Source of the DNA: Ciona intestinalis
Lineage: Eukaryota > Chordata > Ascidiacea > Phlebobranchia > Cionidae
Length of the DNA stretch: 64,000 bases
Assembly (NCBI RefSeq): GCF_000224145.3
Contig: NC_020170.2
Coordinates: 2,971,589 to 3,035,588, forward strand
Reading direction: 5' to 3'
The first letter of the stretch is position 1. Every line of letters starts with the position of its first letter. Shown here piece by piece: positions 35,828 to 53,600 of this stretch. The notes below the pieces were generated by a model. That model did not search any database, was not told the DNA's origin, and saw only the letters and a program-made list of their open reading frames with translations. The position numbers were made by a program, and so were the translations under genes.

Positions 35828-37267
35828 ATATTTGACTTATTCAAAGAGCGTCTACGCAAAGCATGTACTGTCATACCAAAGGTACAGTCATTTGAATGCT
35901 GTAATAATATCGTCATCTATAAATAGGTCCGCGTTGTCAGTCGCTTAAACGTAACTACAAGCAACAATTGCAACGTACAGCACCCTTGTACACTGAACAT
36001 ATGCAACGTTTTAAAAAGAATCACAGACCTTCTATATTCTACGAAGTAGAAAGAGATATCGACGCTCAAATGACGCAGTGTACTACTTCCGAATCAATAC
36101 TTTATTCAGTTAAAATAATGAATAATTTATTTATGCCATGGGCAGTTAATCAAAAAATAATTAATCCGACGTTTCTATATAAAAAAATTTCTCGCTAGTT
36201 AACCCGTGATATTTTATACCTGTCGACAAAAGCTTGCATTGTTCGGCGTGTTCTCGAATAAGTAGCACACCAAAATAGCGTGTGACCAAAACTTCCGCAA
36301 GAACTGTTTTGTTTTAGCCTATTCATTTTTCTTTATAACTATGTCTGTTTTTCGTACTGACTCTATGAGCTGCTGTTTTACTATGCGTCGCCTGCCATGC
36401 GTACGATGACGTAGAAACAGTTGACGTGATCCAGACAAAGGAGTGCATAAACAACTAATTGGGGGAAAGTCGGAAAACCAAGCAAAATTTAAACGTTTGA
36501 ATCATATAGCAGTATAGCCAAGAGTTCAAAATGCTATGTAAGCTAACTGGCGCTTCTTTTCTAAAAGCTGGAATCGTACTGAAAAGTATGGGCTTATCTG
36601 ACTACTATTTATAGCTGTTCTCGCTACTCGGCTACGGTTAAGCTAGCAATGTAATGATGGTCAGCCACATGTAACCAAGCGAAACTTTTGCCTCAGCTGT
36701 TCGTGCTTATTTTACCGTGAAAAACACACCTTCTATGCGTGTTGGGACGTTTTTTTCTCTCACTAAAAATACAAAATACAGTTACCGCTTTCGGTTATAT
36801 TGCAAATGAAACTTTGTAGACTTGGTGTAAAATTCAAATCTTTGTTATTAGTATTCTACACCTAGCCATTATTTTACGCTACATAATCTTCTAAAGTCGC
36901 TAATTAAAATTACGGTCGAATTAGTTTTTCCATCACGCAGGCACTTATAACAAAGAGAGAAACATGCGGAACTTTTGATAGGTATTCAGGCAATTTATCC
37001 GGGGCTAGAAATCCATTCAGATTCCATATATTGTTGTTCATCGCAAGATTCAAATTCCAATATAATTAACCACGCTAGCAAAGAATTCCAACACAATAAC
37101 ACAAGTAAGACCGCTGAATAAAAACCCTTTTCCCGTCGTTGAAAATTGTATTTTCAAACATTGAAGCTTTAATTAAATAAAAAGGTTTTTTAAAGTTGAC
37201 AAGCAGTTTGTACAACTATTTTCCAAGAACTACTTTGTCCGTGATAATTTTGACGCGACTAATGTTT

Positions 37268-37427
37268 TGTAGGGTAAAATGGGATATCGTAAACATCTAT
37301 AAATCCCATATTTCCCGATCGTGTTTAAACAATTAACAACACTCTTTGTTTGCTACCAAATCAATCCACATAATAAAATGAATATAAATAATAAAAAATC
37401 TTATCTCACCCCACTAGAAATTCACTA
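37268..37427 (+). mobile_element. MITE, subfamily B, shortened
   Basis: Starts TGTAGGGTAAAATGGGATAT and ends ATCTTATCTCACCCCACTAG. The centre (TTTTAGAGTCG region) is missing. Confidence 0.8.
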
Positions 37428-37444
37428 GAATTACAGAAATAGGT

Positions 37445-37616
37445 ATAGCAAGGTGGAGAAAGATGGGACACCTTTAGCAGATAATATACAAATATCCTGA
37501 TTGTATTTTAAACAATTAACAAGATACGGCTTTGAATTGTTTGAATTTTTTGTTTACTTCCAAATAGGACGAGAAAATTGAATGAGTAGGTGTCCCATCT
37601 TTCCCAACCCTACTGT
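37445..37616 (+). mobile_element. MITE, subfamily A
   Basis: Starts TAGCAAGGTGGAGAAAGATG and ends CCCATCTTTCCCAACCCTAC. About 20 bases are missing internally. Confidence 0.86.
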
Positions 37617-37666
37617 ATATATCATTACAGAAACAGGTATATTATTACAGAAACACCGATACACTT

Positions 37667-40983
<3,317 letters not shown>

Positions 40984-42797
40984 CTTTAAAAAAAGTTTAA
41001 AACCCAATTAAGTGAAAAATTATTGTGTTTGTTGTTAAATCTTGCAAATTTGGATCTGAATAAAAACAGGTTGAATTATTAAGCAATTTCATGGTTAGGG
41101 TGTGATTTTATGACAGATAGTGTAAAATTATGTGACGACACCATTGTTTAGATGGACCATTGTTTGATGGATCAAAAAATTAAATGAGAAAATAAAAATT
41201 GCACTGTTCAATGGATAACATGATTGTGTGTTACTTTACCCATACTATGTGTTTTTAATTTCTGAAACAATGATGTGTAATGTGCATTGTGTTAATATGT
41301 TGCAGTTTGATTGGCTGCACCCTTTAACCAGAGTACACTTTTACTTTAAGTTATTCAAGTCACCTAATATTGCTGATAAATGCAAACAAAACAATTTTAA
41401 ACATATATATCAGATTACTGACTGTTATAGTGTGTATGAAAAATTAAAAAAACATGCTTGTTATTCTACAAATAAACTAACCAGATTTTAAATTTTAATA
41501 TTTTTTGACAAATGTCTGTTTTATAATGATACTTATACGTTATTGGTTAGGTTTGTTGCTCCTCCTTGTCTTAATATCAATAAATCAAGGTGAAATAAAT
41601 AACCACGTGCAGTAGGGGTGTCACGCTGTATGCCCGCAGTTGCTGCTACAGTGATCGCGAGCTATAAAACTTTCTATTCAGGCAGCATACGCCAGACGCC
41701 CATTGCTGGACATCGCTGGGTTTTGCCATGCATTGTGCATTAGCATGCAAACAAACGTTTAACCGACTGTGAGGCGAACTTTATTTGCATTGTAATGTCT
41801 ATACTTTGTAGCATTTGGCAGACACTTTGTATTTAATTGTAACGGCGCAGTGACTCATTGAATGTGTAAAAGTTCATAAAATCGACGAAACACGGAAATG
41901 TTTGCAATCTCAGATTGTGTCGGCGTTAACACGTTGACGCAATCGCTGTCCGCCTAAATAAAATTGTGGGCCTGTGGCTGTGTATTAATGTCTGTAATCT
42001 AGTGACTCCGTACATTCAAATCCCGTAAATAGGATACACTAACAGGGAACTATAAGCATTCTGACTTGAAATTGCTCCTTCGCTTTGACTAACGTGGCAA
42101 CCATCAGATCTTATTTTTTGGGGGGTTTATGATACAGACATAGCCGTCTGCCAAATAGACTTCGTCTTAGCGTCTGTCTCTATTTGATTCCGGGGTAAGT
42201 AATAACAAGACACCCGTCCGTTACACGAATTTAATGGTACATAGTCCCACGGTTTATGCACGACCACGATACTCCGTGAGACGCAATATCTAGGCCATAT
42301 TATTAGAATAATGTTCTTCAGATAATCCCGACCTTTTAGTCAAGTTATTCAGATACCCAACACGCTTACACGGCAGTTACATGCAGCGTTAACCATTCCA
42401 CTGCTCTTCCGCTTCTGCAAATACCTTTAGTATTGACTTCCAAGGTTGGCACATCAGCAAACTTGATTAAAATGAAACACTGTATTGGTGTTACCAATGG
42501 ACCAGTTGCTAAAACTATTAACCAATACTATGCAGCTAGTTACTCTACAGATATATGACACAACATAGAAAGTTGAAACTATCAACATTTTATTTCAAAC
42601 TTTCATCAAACATTTGTTAGAACAAAACAAAACAGTTCGGAATACGGAATATGTATCTGTATGTAAATACATTTTTGTAACACAGTAGTTGTAGACTTTA
42701 TTATAAAATTATTTGAACATTTTAATTAGGTGAACTTTTTCCTCAAAAGAGTTTATTTTGCATCATGAAGCGCCCAGAAAACAATTTTGGTCATTTT
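40984..42797. other. Intergenic region between the SDR gene and ATP5IF1
   Basis: Upstream of the SDR gene and downstream of ATP5IF1. No MITE was found here, unlike its neighbours. A frame at 41228-41491 (87 codons) has no motif. The part around 41600-42250 is less AT-rich, with no recognised gene. Confidence 0.55.
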
Positions 42798-43091
42798 TTA
42801 TTTCGTAACAGGTGGTTTAATTTGTTGAAGCTTTTCTTCATGCTGTTTGATGCGACTTTGTAGTCTTTCAATCACTTGCTTGTGCTCCTCAATCTCTTCA
42901 AGATGATGTTTGCGCAATGCCTTCAATTGCTCAGCTTCTAATTGCCGAACATATTGGTTTTCATCTGCTGCAGCTTTTTTGGCAAGTTTTCCACCTTCTT
43001 GTCTTATTGCCCCCTCATCACTCATAGCTCGTGACATACGAGGAGCTGAAACCCTCCAGGTAAGGTTAGCAGTTCGTGCAAGACGGAACAT
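42798..43091 (-). CDS. ATP5IF1: Mitochondrial ATPase inhibitory factor 1
   Basis: IF1 binds the F1 part of ATP synthase and blocks ATP hydrolysis when the matrix becomes acidic. A single coding exon gives 97 residues (human precursor 106). The first about 22 residues (MFRLARTANLTWRVSAPRMS) are Arg-rich without acidic residues, as in a mitochondrial presequence. The inhibitory segment follows (GAIRQEGGKLAKKAAADENQ), then a long predicted coiled coil (LKALRKHHLEEIEEHKQVIE). The HisHis pair at 62-63 matches the pH-sensing histidines of mammalian IF1. An in-frame ATG eight codons upstream lies within what appears to be the same exon's 5' UTR; the later ATG (43089-43091) gives a better presequence. 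The acceptor upstream at about 43121 implies a noncoding first exon. Confidence 0.95.
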   Translation of the reverse strand: MFRLARTANLTWRVSAPRMSRAMSDEGAIRQEGGKLAKKAAADENQYVRQLEAEQLKALRKHHLEEIEEHKQVIERLQSRIKQHEEKLQQIKPPVTK

Positions 43092-44666
43092 AATGATAAT
43101 AAATAAGTTAAGCAACGTTTCTGAAAAATAAATTCAAAGTATGAAAATACTCTGTGGGAATTTCAGCATCTAATAAATAACTGTTACAGATGCACGTTTA
43201 ATTGCCAATTTCACCAAAATTGTTCAATTCGTGCTTTAGTTAGCCTATTTATTACTGTTTTTAGTCTGTTTACCACTTTAGGTACGTAGAATTTGGAAAT
43301 TGCAACAAATGTTGTCAGCTGGGTTGTTGTTCATTTAGATCCCATGCGACTTAGAAGAAACGTATAAAACAAAGTTATATAATTTTAACAAACATACTTA
43401 ATATTTTTATTAACGATTGTAAAACTTCTAAAACAAGCAATCACATAAAAAGAAGTTTAAAAAATGCAACACGTAAGCCTATATACATGAGTGTATAGGC
43501 TCAAGAAACGTACTAGCTATGGGATCTAGTTACCAAATCCAACCATGCAAATCGAAGGTCATTCATTGAAATCTATTTGCTTTTGAGAACTGAATTTGCA
43601 CGCAGGATTCTTGGTATTAAATTATTCAACTTGCAAAATAAATTGATATTAAAAACATTCATAATATTTAATTGACAATGATGATTTGTAGTAGCATCAG
43701 CACTCTTCGTAACGAAAGAGTAATAAAGAGTCATACTTCAGTAAGTTCAGTTATACTGCTTTAGACGCTGCGTAAAATATTCATTAAAAACAGACACATG
43801 TTGAATAAATAAGATTGTGTTATGCGTGAAGAAAGAGCTTAAAACTATTTCTCTTAGTGAATGACAGTAAAGGCTGGAATCTTTTTACCAACGAGACAAC
43901 GTAAAACATCATTATCCATATGTTACAAACTTGACATTGAATATTTGTAATTAATTAAAACGTACGGATGTCAGATATTAAACAGACCAAGACGATTGTC
44001 TAAACTTTACGGTTTTGTTTATTAACTTCAAACAGTGTTTCCTCGCCCCATCTCCAGAAACGGACGCGTTATTCTGTCAGAATTGGCCCGAGGAGGCAAA
44101 AACATCGTTTTTTTTATGTAATTTACTCGAAATTCAAAATAACAAAATATTTAAAAGTGGCAAACAAACTGTCGTTGTCACGGAAGTTACTGTTCTCTCT
44201 TACACAACATACCATATACCTACGTTAATGATCAACGGGACGAAATAGTAAATAGCGGGAAACAAGAGTAAACTTTCACAAGGAACAGACAGCTTACTAG
44301 CTACTATTAGCAACAGGAAACCTGAATGTAGACGTTATGTCACAATATGAGCATGTTACGTCTACGGATCTATTTAAACTATTTAATTAACAAAATGACA
44401 TTCGGGACTATGAAACTAGATTCGTATATTCACGAGAATTCAATCAGTAACGGGCGCCAATACAAGCAAGTGAAAACAGAAATATGTGAACACGTATAGC
44501 AATGCAAATACAGCGTCAAACACATTTGACATCTATAATTGTTTGCACAGAAAGAGTCCCCCCTGCCTATTTCCACCTTCGAAAACTAAAATTTCATTCT
44601 TCTATGGATAACTGCGGCCACAATTCCGCAAACTTTATTAAGCCAACCATGTAAGAAAGGCTTTAT
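43092..44666. other. Intergenic region between ATP5IF1 and ERCC8
   Basis: Upstream of ATP5IF1 (its first exon probably lies here) and downstream of the ERCC8 stop. No repeat or further gene was recognised. A 77-codon frame at 44015 has no motif. Confidence 0.55.
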
Positions 44667-47600
44667 TCAATCGCTGTCACTCCAGTTATCTAACAGCAAA
44701 GATGATGCGGTGGGCGCCAGGTTCTGACCGTTAGATGGCACTGTAGCTTCCGAATCAGGTTCTGCTGGGCTCCAAATCAGAACGTTGGACGTTTGACCAG
44801 CGGAATACAATTCCTAAAACAATAACAGCTACAATAAAAGAAAGACACAAAAATATTGCATTACCTACCTGTCGATAAGGGTTGTATTCGCAGCACCTTA
44901 CGTCGCTGAAGTGTCCCGCTAAGCGGCGCAGGTGAGCACCAGTGTAGAAATCCAACATGTTAATTTGGCGACCCGAAGGCACGAACGCTATTGAAGAAGT
45001 GGCACCGCCCTTGTATAACGTCATACCGAGGTAGCGATGTTTTGATGGGTTGTCAATTCGACCGTAGTTCACTAACGTATTTTTGCCTGGATAAAAAGGG
45101 TTGTTAAAATCTAAAAAGGTATGTGAAAAATATTTTTCACCAACGTGTTTTTGCTTAAAAAAATGATTTTATTTTAAAATTTGTAATTCACTAACGTGTT
45201 ATTGCCTTAAAAACGACAAAATGCGAGAAAAGTGCTTCGGTACGCATGCTAACCACGATTTATTAAAGGATGTTGGCAAAAAAAGAAACTTTTTTATTAT
45301 TGTTGAAGCCTAATTTCACTTATTATTTACCGGTATCAGTATTCCACAAATGCAGTCGTTGGTCGGTAGCAAATGTGAGTAGATACCGACCATCCTCACT
45401 GAATAGAATGCTGTTCACACTTCCAGTGTGAGCTGTGCCGACTATTCGGAAAAAAATAACTAAAGTAAGTACAAATAAGTAGAAGTTTACACTGTTACAA
45501 ATATACATAGCAATATTTGATCATATAGTAGGTTGGGGTACGATGGGACGTTTTCATTCTATTTCTCGTCCCATTTGGTAGTAAACATGAAATATTTACT
45601 GGACTATACAATCGTAGCCCTGCGACTCTAAAAGAGCGTTATTAATTGTTAATAACACGATTAGAAAATATGGGATTTAAGTGCGAACGGTATCCCATCT
45701 TACCCCACAGTATTATATCAAAAAACCCGCCACGAAATGAACACTCGATCATTGCCTCGAAGGTTTATTAATACCCATAACCACAACTGCGCCGTTTCCC
45801 TTAGCCCATACATCAAACCGACGCAGCGGGTTTCATTTCGCGATACGAGCCGCAGTTCACGCGGTTATAAGAGAGAGACGATCAGATTATCCGCCGACGT
45901 CAGTGAGGATTCATTTGAACAAGTTAGGATAGTGGATAGGGTTAATAAAAAAGAGCCAGCGTTAATCGTAGTTAAGCTGTAAGCTGATTAATACTGAACG
46001 TCAAACAGTATATGGATTGGCTTAATGATTAAGGGGTCGGGTTGCATGTGAAACGACTTCCACGCTTGTAGTTTGATTGATTGAATTGCGTTTGAAGCGC
46101 CGAATAGCAGTATGTGCGTTTATAAATGCCGAGTAATATACCATGTATTCAGGAACGTGTATCCTTTGTTTTGTAAAAGTAAAAAGCATAAAGGAAGTGC
46201 TACTTTATAACAGGATGGATGTGGATTGTTTACGTTTTAAGTTCATCATAAGTTTACCTGGTCTTATACAAATTCTGGCTTCCAAAGAGAAAAAACACAA
46301 ATAATGACTGCGGGAGTCGCCTATATTATACCGTAACAATAAAGATATATATTTTACATGATACGTGGTTTAAAAAATCTCTGCTTATAAGAAGCAGTGT
46401 TGACCAAAATTATACCTGCAGCTGAGCTTGCCGTGGTGTCCCCGTTGTGTTGATCGAGGTTGTGCAACACTGCCTTTGCTTGTCGGACGTCCCATAACAG
46501 AACCCGATTGTCTTCGCTGTGAATGTAAAAATATTGAAGATAAAATTGTCTCACAAATTCAGTGACAGTGTTATTTAGGAGTGCTTTGTTTTCCGCTGAT
46601 GGCTCAAAATGTGAGGTTTATTTGAGTTTTTGGCGTCTGATTCTCGTCAACCTTTAGGCAAAGCCCACAGCTTCTGGCATTTCCGCCAGGTGGCGCAGCG
46701 CGACAAGCTGAAAGATTTACCTGCGGGCTGGCGGGAGAAAGTTAACAATTTCTACCCGGAAACTGTCGCGATTAGAATTCACTTGGGAGTTACATATTCA
46801 AGCGTTCACGTTACACACACGACAGTTTTACTTAATCCGCTTATTGGGAAAATGAACGCAAAAGCGGCGATCCGCGCTTTTGAAAAGTGGGTACCGGCAA
46901 ACAAGGAACGAAAAGTGAATCATTAACATTCGACGACGAATATAACGGGATGGGAACACGCAAACATGAGACCACAGATAGACCTCGCCTTCGACACACA
47001 AGAATGACCCAGTTGTTACGTCACTGAACACACTGTTGCGTAGTTAACGCCGACGCTATGATTCAAACATCGCTCGTCCAATAGATTGACTAGCTTATCT
47101 CGTAAAACGGCGGTTAAGAATTCATGACGCCCACCGTTGCTAACTTAGAAATGTCAAGTAAAAATATCGCAATCTATAGACCAACATACAGTATTTAACT
47201 TATGTGTTTATATACGAACCACGCATAACTGTAGTATGGTAAAAATAACCGGCACCGTGGATAAGTAATGATAATGCATGTATAATAATGGAACTGAGTA
47301 TCAACTTGCGGCAAAACTTATTTCGAATTCCGGGAAACAAGCAAACGGCCATTGAAGAGAAATGGCCGCGTGCAGCTCAAACGCGGAAGTTGGGTTCAAA
47401 ATTTCCGCATAACTCAACGGTGCTGGGAATATTGCTTTCTCTTTGCACCCGCTGTGATAATGCGGGCAGGCGGACAAACCCACTGGTTCGGAATGACGTT
47501 ATTAATGACGTAGCAGGCCGGTACATTGCTGTAAGTTGGGCACTGCTACTGAATTGAATTGATCACGAAATATTAATGCGTGAATTTTGGCCTTAACACG

Positions 47601-50600
47601 GGATTGGAATTCAATTCAGTTTGTTTATGATTAAAATGCATTTAACGCGGTTTGAGCTGCGTTGTTTTATTGACTAAATACTAACACTAGAATAAGCTCT
47701 GTGGTTTCATGGTAATGATTTTAGTTGATTTTCGTTTGTGCGCGGTTTGGGTTCATGGGGTGTGCCGGTACAGTGCGGATAAAAAGTGGCAACATAGATA
47801 TTACGTGTTGTGACTGTTTGAAACCTCAGTAGATAGCAGTGGAGTGTCTGTAGGCAACAAATTCAAGCTGTTGGTCTCACTAACAGCCTGAAATTTGATT
47901 TACCTAATGCCAAACCACTATTACAAATTCTTAGATCCAAATTGACAAAATTGGCCTTTTCGGTACACACGTCATTTAATTGCTGACTTTATAGAACCAG
48001 TATTCCGACAAAGCACTGCTGTTTGGCTGGTAGCGCGATACTTAACTGACGCCTGCAAATTTTACATAAGCCATAATATACCTCTGTGCAGTGATACTGA
48101 GTTGTTATTTATGGAGCTACGTAAGGTATTTACGTGCTAGCATATACGCATCATCTATTTGTCCGTCTGTTTAGATAACCTATAAGACGTATATTGCGAC
48201 TGCATATCTGACCAATCTGGACACTGACGACCCAGTCACCTGACCATCTTAATGACTAAGCTGAGCTGCCTTCCTCGTGCTGAGCAAGCTATGCACTGTA
48301 TGACGCCCGCCACGAGAACACAGATTGAATAGGCGGTCCAACCCAATACGCGAACACCAACCTAGTGATGCCGTTCGTCATTTTAAAAACTCGTTATAAT
48401 TTTATTATTCTGATTTTTTTAGGTTTTGAAATAGTACACTAATTTTTTTTGTTCTAAAATGCGCAAGGCAATTGGTTGAAGCGATGATATCATTACGAAA
48501 CTTCAAAACTATATTTAGATTTTGTGAAACCATAAGGTATAATTGAATAAAAGGGTTTTTAACAAAAAAAAAACGAGAAAGCGGTAACACTGGTCACCAT
48601 TGAGCCTTTAGTCGTCTACCTATGGCATAGAGCAAACAGGAAGTTAATCAAGGCGGTGGAACACCGGTGTCGTGCCTGGTGCGCAATTTACTTAGATCGT
48701 CAGAACACTTTCCTTATGCAGCAAACTATGCAAAGTGGTGAAGCTAAATGTAAGCACGCCTTTAACCTGCTGACTGTTAAAGCTTCTGTCTGGCATTACA
48801 TATACACTGTCATGGGTGGAAACTTTTAAGCTAAATCTGTACGATCTAACATAAGCTGTATAACAGGCTGTATTCGGTCGCACTGCGAGCACGCCAACGC
48901 CATTCGTTGAATACCTTTGACTGAGGCGAATGTGCGTAAGTAAACTGAGGGAGTGTGATAAATCAGCTCACAATAGATTCGCGCGCTTTTTACGCTCAGA
49001 ACAGCTTGGCGTATTCTGCTGGTTCACACATTGCGCTGTTGGGAGCCAATACTCGGACGCATATATTCGGTACGCTTGCACTTAGCGGTTAACCCTATAT
49101 CTATAAATTGGAATAACGCTACAACTGTATGCTCGCATACTGCTATTAGCCATCTACAAGCGAAGAAGAGACTGTGGCCACATAAGGGCTGGGCTGGTTT
49201 AAGATAAGTGCGTGTGTTTGCGGTGAATACAGTCAGTTAAAGATTAACGAATGCTGCCATCTCGGCGGCCAACAGTGGAAAATTTTCAAAACGCTGTAAT
49301 CCCAAATGCCACAAGTTCTTGATGTCACAGTTGCTATTATGACGTAACTGAAACCCTCGGCCGTGTTAAAACGTAACTGATTTCAATCAGGCGATCGGGC
49401 CTTAATAACTATGCAGGTATCCATTAGACAGCATTCCAAAAGTAAGTTCAACTTAATACGACAAACCCCATGAGAGAACCGCTTCGAGACCGCCGCTTAT
49501 AAAATAGGCGTCGTGCCCACAGCGCGTCAAGTTTCTTTTAATTGAAAGAGATGGGCGGCTTACGCGAGTTAAACCAACTAATCTTATATATATATAGTAT
49601 GGATATTGTTAGCACATAATGTCCCACATTTCTTAATCGTGTTTTTATCAGTTAACAACATTTTCTAAGATAAACGGTTATATAAATCATTGAATATACT
49701 TTGTTTACTACCAAATGGGGCAATAAAAAAAATAAAAACATGGACCATCTTACCCCAACATGCTGTAGAAAAATTATATGACGTAATAGGGAAAATCGTG
49801 AGCAGAAGTGACTGCAGTTTCGTTATTGTTGTTAGTTTCGTTGTATTGTGATGATGCAGGGACAACAAAGGGCGAGAAAAACTCTCCAATGACGAACTAT
49901 TGTTTCGTTTCGAAAGATGATTGTATGCTGATACGTGACAAGGAAACTTTCGCGGAACAATTGGTTTATCACAATCAACGGAAGGCGGCGCTTGCATAAA
50001 GCATTGTGCAAGGGATAACGCATGTCAGCGTAAATTCCCCAGTAGAAATAGAATACGTTTGCAAAATGCATATTATCATGGAGTATTATTAAACATTGAA
50101 ACTTTTAATACATTAAACGTTCTGTTCATTTTTAATTAATAAACAGGCGAATCGTGTAAGTTACAAAATAAATTTTATTATTTCTGTTAAAAATAGCATA
50201 GTAAAAGTTTGACATAAACACAAAAGTTTCCGATAAGCAATACAGTTTTAAAACAGGTGTTCACACGGTAACCTTACCTTCCACTCGCGAGAACATACTC
50301 ATCTTTTGGTGACCATTTCACGCAGAGCACGGTATCACGGTGACCTATCACAAAATCGAACATTTTCATATGAAAGGTCTTTAAGTTTTCATAAAACAAC
50401 AAATTTTCATGTGATAATTCCAAAATAATCTGCGTTTCAATCAAATATTTTCGGATGAATATGGAGAATAAAAAATAACAGCCGTTGAACTAAACGAATA
50501 TTATCACAAAGCAGGATTTCTTTTTTGTAATTCTGTACCATAAGACATTACATAAAGCAGAAAGGACCCACATTATACAGTATTTTAGTTCATTTGAAGG

Positions 50601-53600
50601 TGTAATTGCCGCAACAACACCGTTCAAAAAAAAACGGTGAAAGGCAATTTTATCCCGATAACGGCTACACCGTTTAAGCAATAACTGCCTGATAAAATAG
50701 CTATCTTTATACACCAAAAGCCATTTTACTGACGATTATGTTTTGTGACGAATGAACAACATATACAGTAGGGTGGGGTAAGATGGGACATGTTTTTAAT
50801 CTACTTTCTATTTAGTAGTAAACAAATAACATTTACCGAATTATATAACCGTGGCCTTGCGACACTCATAGACCCTTCTTATTGTTAAAAACACGATTAA
50901 GAAATATGAGATTTAGGTGCTAACAGTATCCCATCTTACCCCACAGTACTATGTCTAGAACTAGATAGGGGAAAACAAAGAACTGGTCAGTTGTTGGCAT
51001 CGGTGTGCCACGAGACAGATTTGATAAGTAAAGTTAATGTTTAATAGACTAGTAATATATTAGGGGTTATATGGCCTATTTTGAAGTGTGTGGATATTTA
51101 TTCCCTTTTTGTACTAAGATATAATTATAATAGATTAGATCAAGGTTTACATTGGTATATCATGGGCTTACTCAATGTATTTGGTATGACATAGTACATT
51201 ACAACCTCAAAAACCTCATACTCCTACGTTGTTAAACCCTAATGCCGCATGCCTACAAAATTCTTTCCACCGATCTTAACTTTAAATAAAAATCTCTATT
51301 GGAACAAACGAGTATATCATTTGTTGTGTAATGGTTATGCATTGGTTACAAAGTGTTTTTACAAAATTAAACTAAACACAGAGTTTTTATGAACCTATAC
51401 GTCGTACGAATGCCAACCAAGTCAACGTTGTAAAAGTTTAAACAGACTTTAAGACGAGTTATTTACAGCGAGCAGTTGGATTGAAGCTCGTACGAGATTT
51501 ACAACGGGTTTACCGACTCAAACAGGCACTGGTTACAGTTTAACCGAACGCCGGGATAACGGTCGGTCATAAACGATGCAAGAATTTGTTTTATTACCGG
51601 GCTAATAGCAGCTAGAAGCGACTGTAAAGCATGTGATGGCCTGCCCGAGCATGCGACCTGTAACGCCATTTTATGACCATTTACGTTACGGTGGCTGAAA
51701 TAAACGATATTCTCATGACTAAGAATGTGCTGTAGTAAATTTGAACCACTTTAAATAAAAGGAAATAAACGAGAGGCGATACAGCGCGATTAGAGTAAGA
51801 CAGTAAGTAAATGGGAGAAATGACACGCATCCTGAAAATTGATGCTCTAGCACCACCTAACGAGCATAATATTATAGGAAATTCGGCAAGGTAACTAACA
51901 TGTTGTTGCACCCTGATATTTCTAATCCAAAACTGATAATTAAGACAACCCATAAGAGCCCACTAAGTTTGAGCAATTGTCGATAAGTGTCTTACCCAAA
52001 GACCCCTATGACCGGCCTTGAACCTATAACCTCTGGGCTAGAAGCTTGCTTACCATTGTGGAATCTGTCATATTTTATTTCGCGCTATTAGATTACTTGT
52101 ACATCTACAAAATCATACACGTGCTGTTACTACAATTGAATAGGAAAACACACAAATACTGTTTTAGGTCTACAATATACATCAACTTTAAAAAAAGTAT
52201 CCTATTTTTATTAAAATGGAAAATGAAAAAAATACATAAGGTAGGAAAAGTATGCAAATGCTTAAACTGCTGTAAAATCCACAATATACATATAACACAA
52301 AGTGTCTTACCTTTTAGAGTATGTGAAGTAGCAGAAGATCGAATATCAGCAAGCCTTATGTGGTCTGCAGATGCAGCTGCAAATATACCAATATGTTATT
52401 TAAGGAAGACATAAACAGTCAACCTCATGTAGTATGAGATAACGACAGTGGAATAGACATAGACCCCAGTGGGAATGAGGTGTAGTCTATTTCATGTATG
52501 TCTATCGCCATGTCTATTCCATACATCTCATGCCCACTTACAAGTTAAGTATGCAACTTTATTGGTGACCTTTTTTGTTGTTTTTTGGCTGACAGTTTAG
52601 ACAACCATAAAGGGAAAACTGGATTGAAATAATTGCTGTTAAAGGTCTTGCCCGAAGACAGATTCCCCACACTGGTAGAAGCGACAAGCCTTGAACCCAT
52701 AGAGTTAAAAACAGACCCGCTAACCACTGTGCCACGACACAGTACATGTAATAAACTGACCTGCTATCAGAGAGTGTTGGGTGGATATTGGAGAAAGATG
52801 GTGATTATGAATAACACAGTTGATCTCCAATGTTTCTGCAGGCTGTTGACAAAAATAGATGATGACACTTTTTTTATAAACAAACGTTGTATATGTAAAA
52901 AGACTGTAGAAACACTACAATCTATGTATGTGGTTTAGCAGCCACATTTTTTATTTGACACTCTCCTTAGTTTTTACACAAGTGTGTACTTAACAGTTAC
53001 ACATGTCATTTTGTTGCTAATTACCCTCTCTCTTTGTTAGGTGTAATTAATTTGATTTTTGTTATAATATTTGAAATTTGATTATTGTTTTTGTATTAAA
53101 CAAAAAAGTGTTTTATGATTGGTTGAATCAAATCATTGTGCATATATATATGGATTGTATACTTATTTGTCACGCTTTATAAAATACCAGGCTAAATCAA
53201 ACGCTGCAGTTACTACACAAGTTCCCATCATTAATTATTGAAACTATACTTTATGCATTATGCCTGAATAAGAATATAGAATAACATTAAAAACATTTAT
53301 CAACCAATAAAAAAATGACATGGTATGTTGTACAATTACCCTTACCCTTACTATTATCAATTGATAATAATCTACAACAGTGGTTCTTAAATAGTGCGTT
53401 GCAACATGCAACAACATGATACGTCATTAAAATTTAAACTTTTCAAGGGGTAAACACTACCAGTTTTTGTATGAAAAAATACAACTTTGATAAAAAATGT
53501 CGCTAATATATTTCCATATAAGCTGATGCTTTGCAAGTCCAGCAAACAACTTTGAATGCCTTGCAACGAACAGTTTGAGAATTACTATAACATAAAGACT

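Larger units (their letters stand above)
34488..37666. other. Upstream region of adaptor-like gene to the SDR 3' end
   Basis: Contains four MITE copies and presumably the noncoding first exon and promoter of the adaptor-like gene. Frames at 35267-35608 and 35968-36198 (113 and 76 codons) have no recognisable domain and no supporting splice context. Confidence 0.55.

Noticed and set aside
35968-36198. 76-codon plus-strand frame
   Set aside because: No recognisable domain and no acceptor or donor context; kept only as a possible UTR region.
45737-45982. 81-codon plus-strand frame beside a MITE in an ERCC8 intron
   Set aside because: Ends in plausible-looking sequence but shows no domain and no splice support.
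46630-46926. 98-codon plus-strand frame in an ERCC8 intron
   Set aside because: Looks protein-like in composition, but no family, no splice chain and no second supporting exon.
52046-52414. 122-codon plus-strand frame
   Set aside because: Overlaps a SINE head and the antisense of an ERCC8 exon; a shadow frame.
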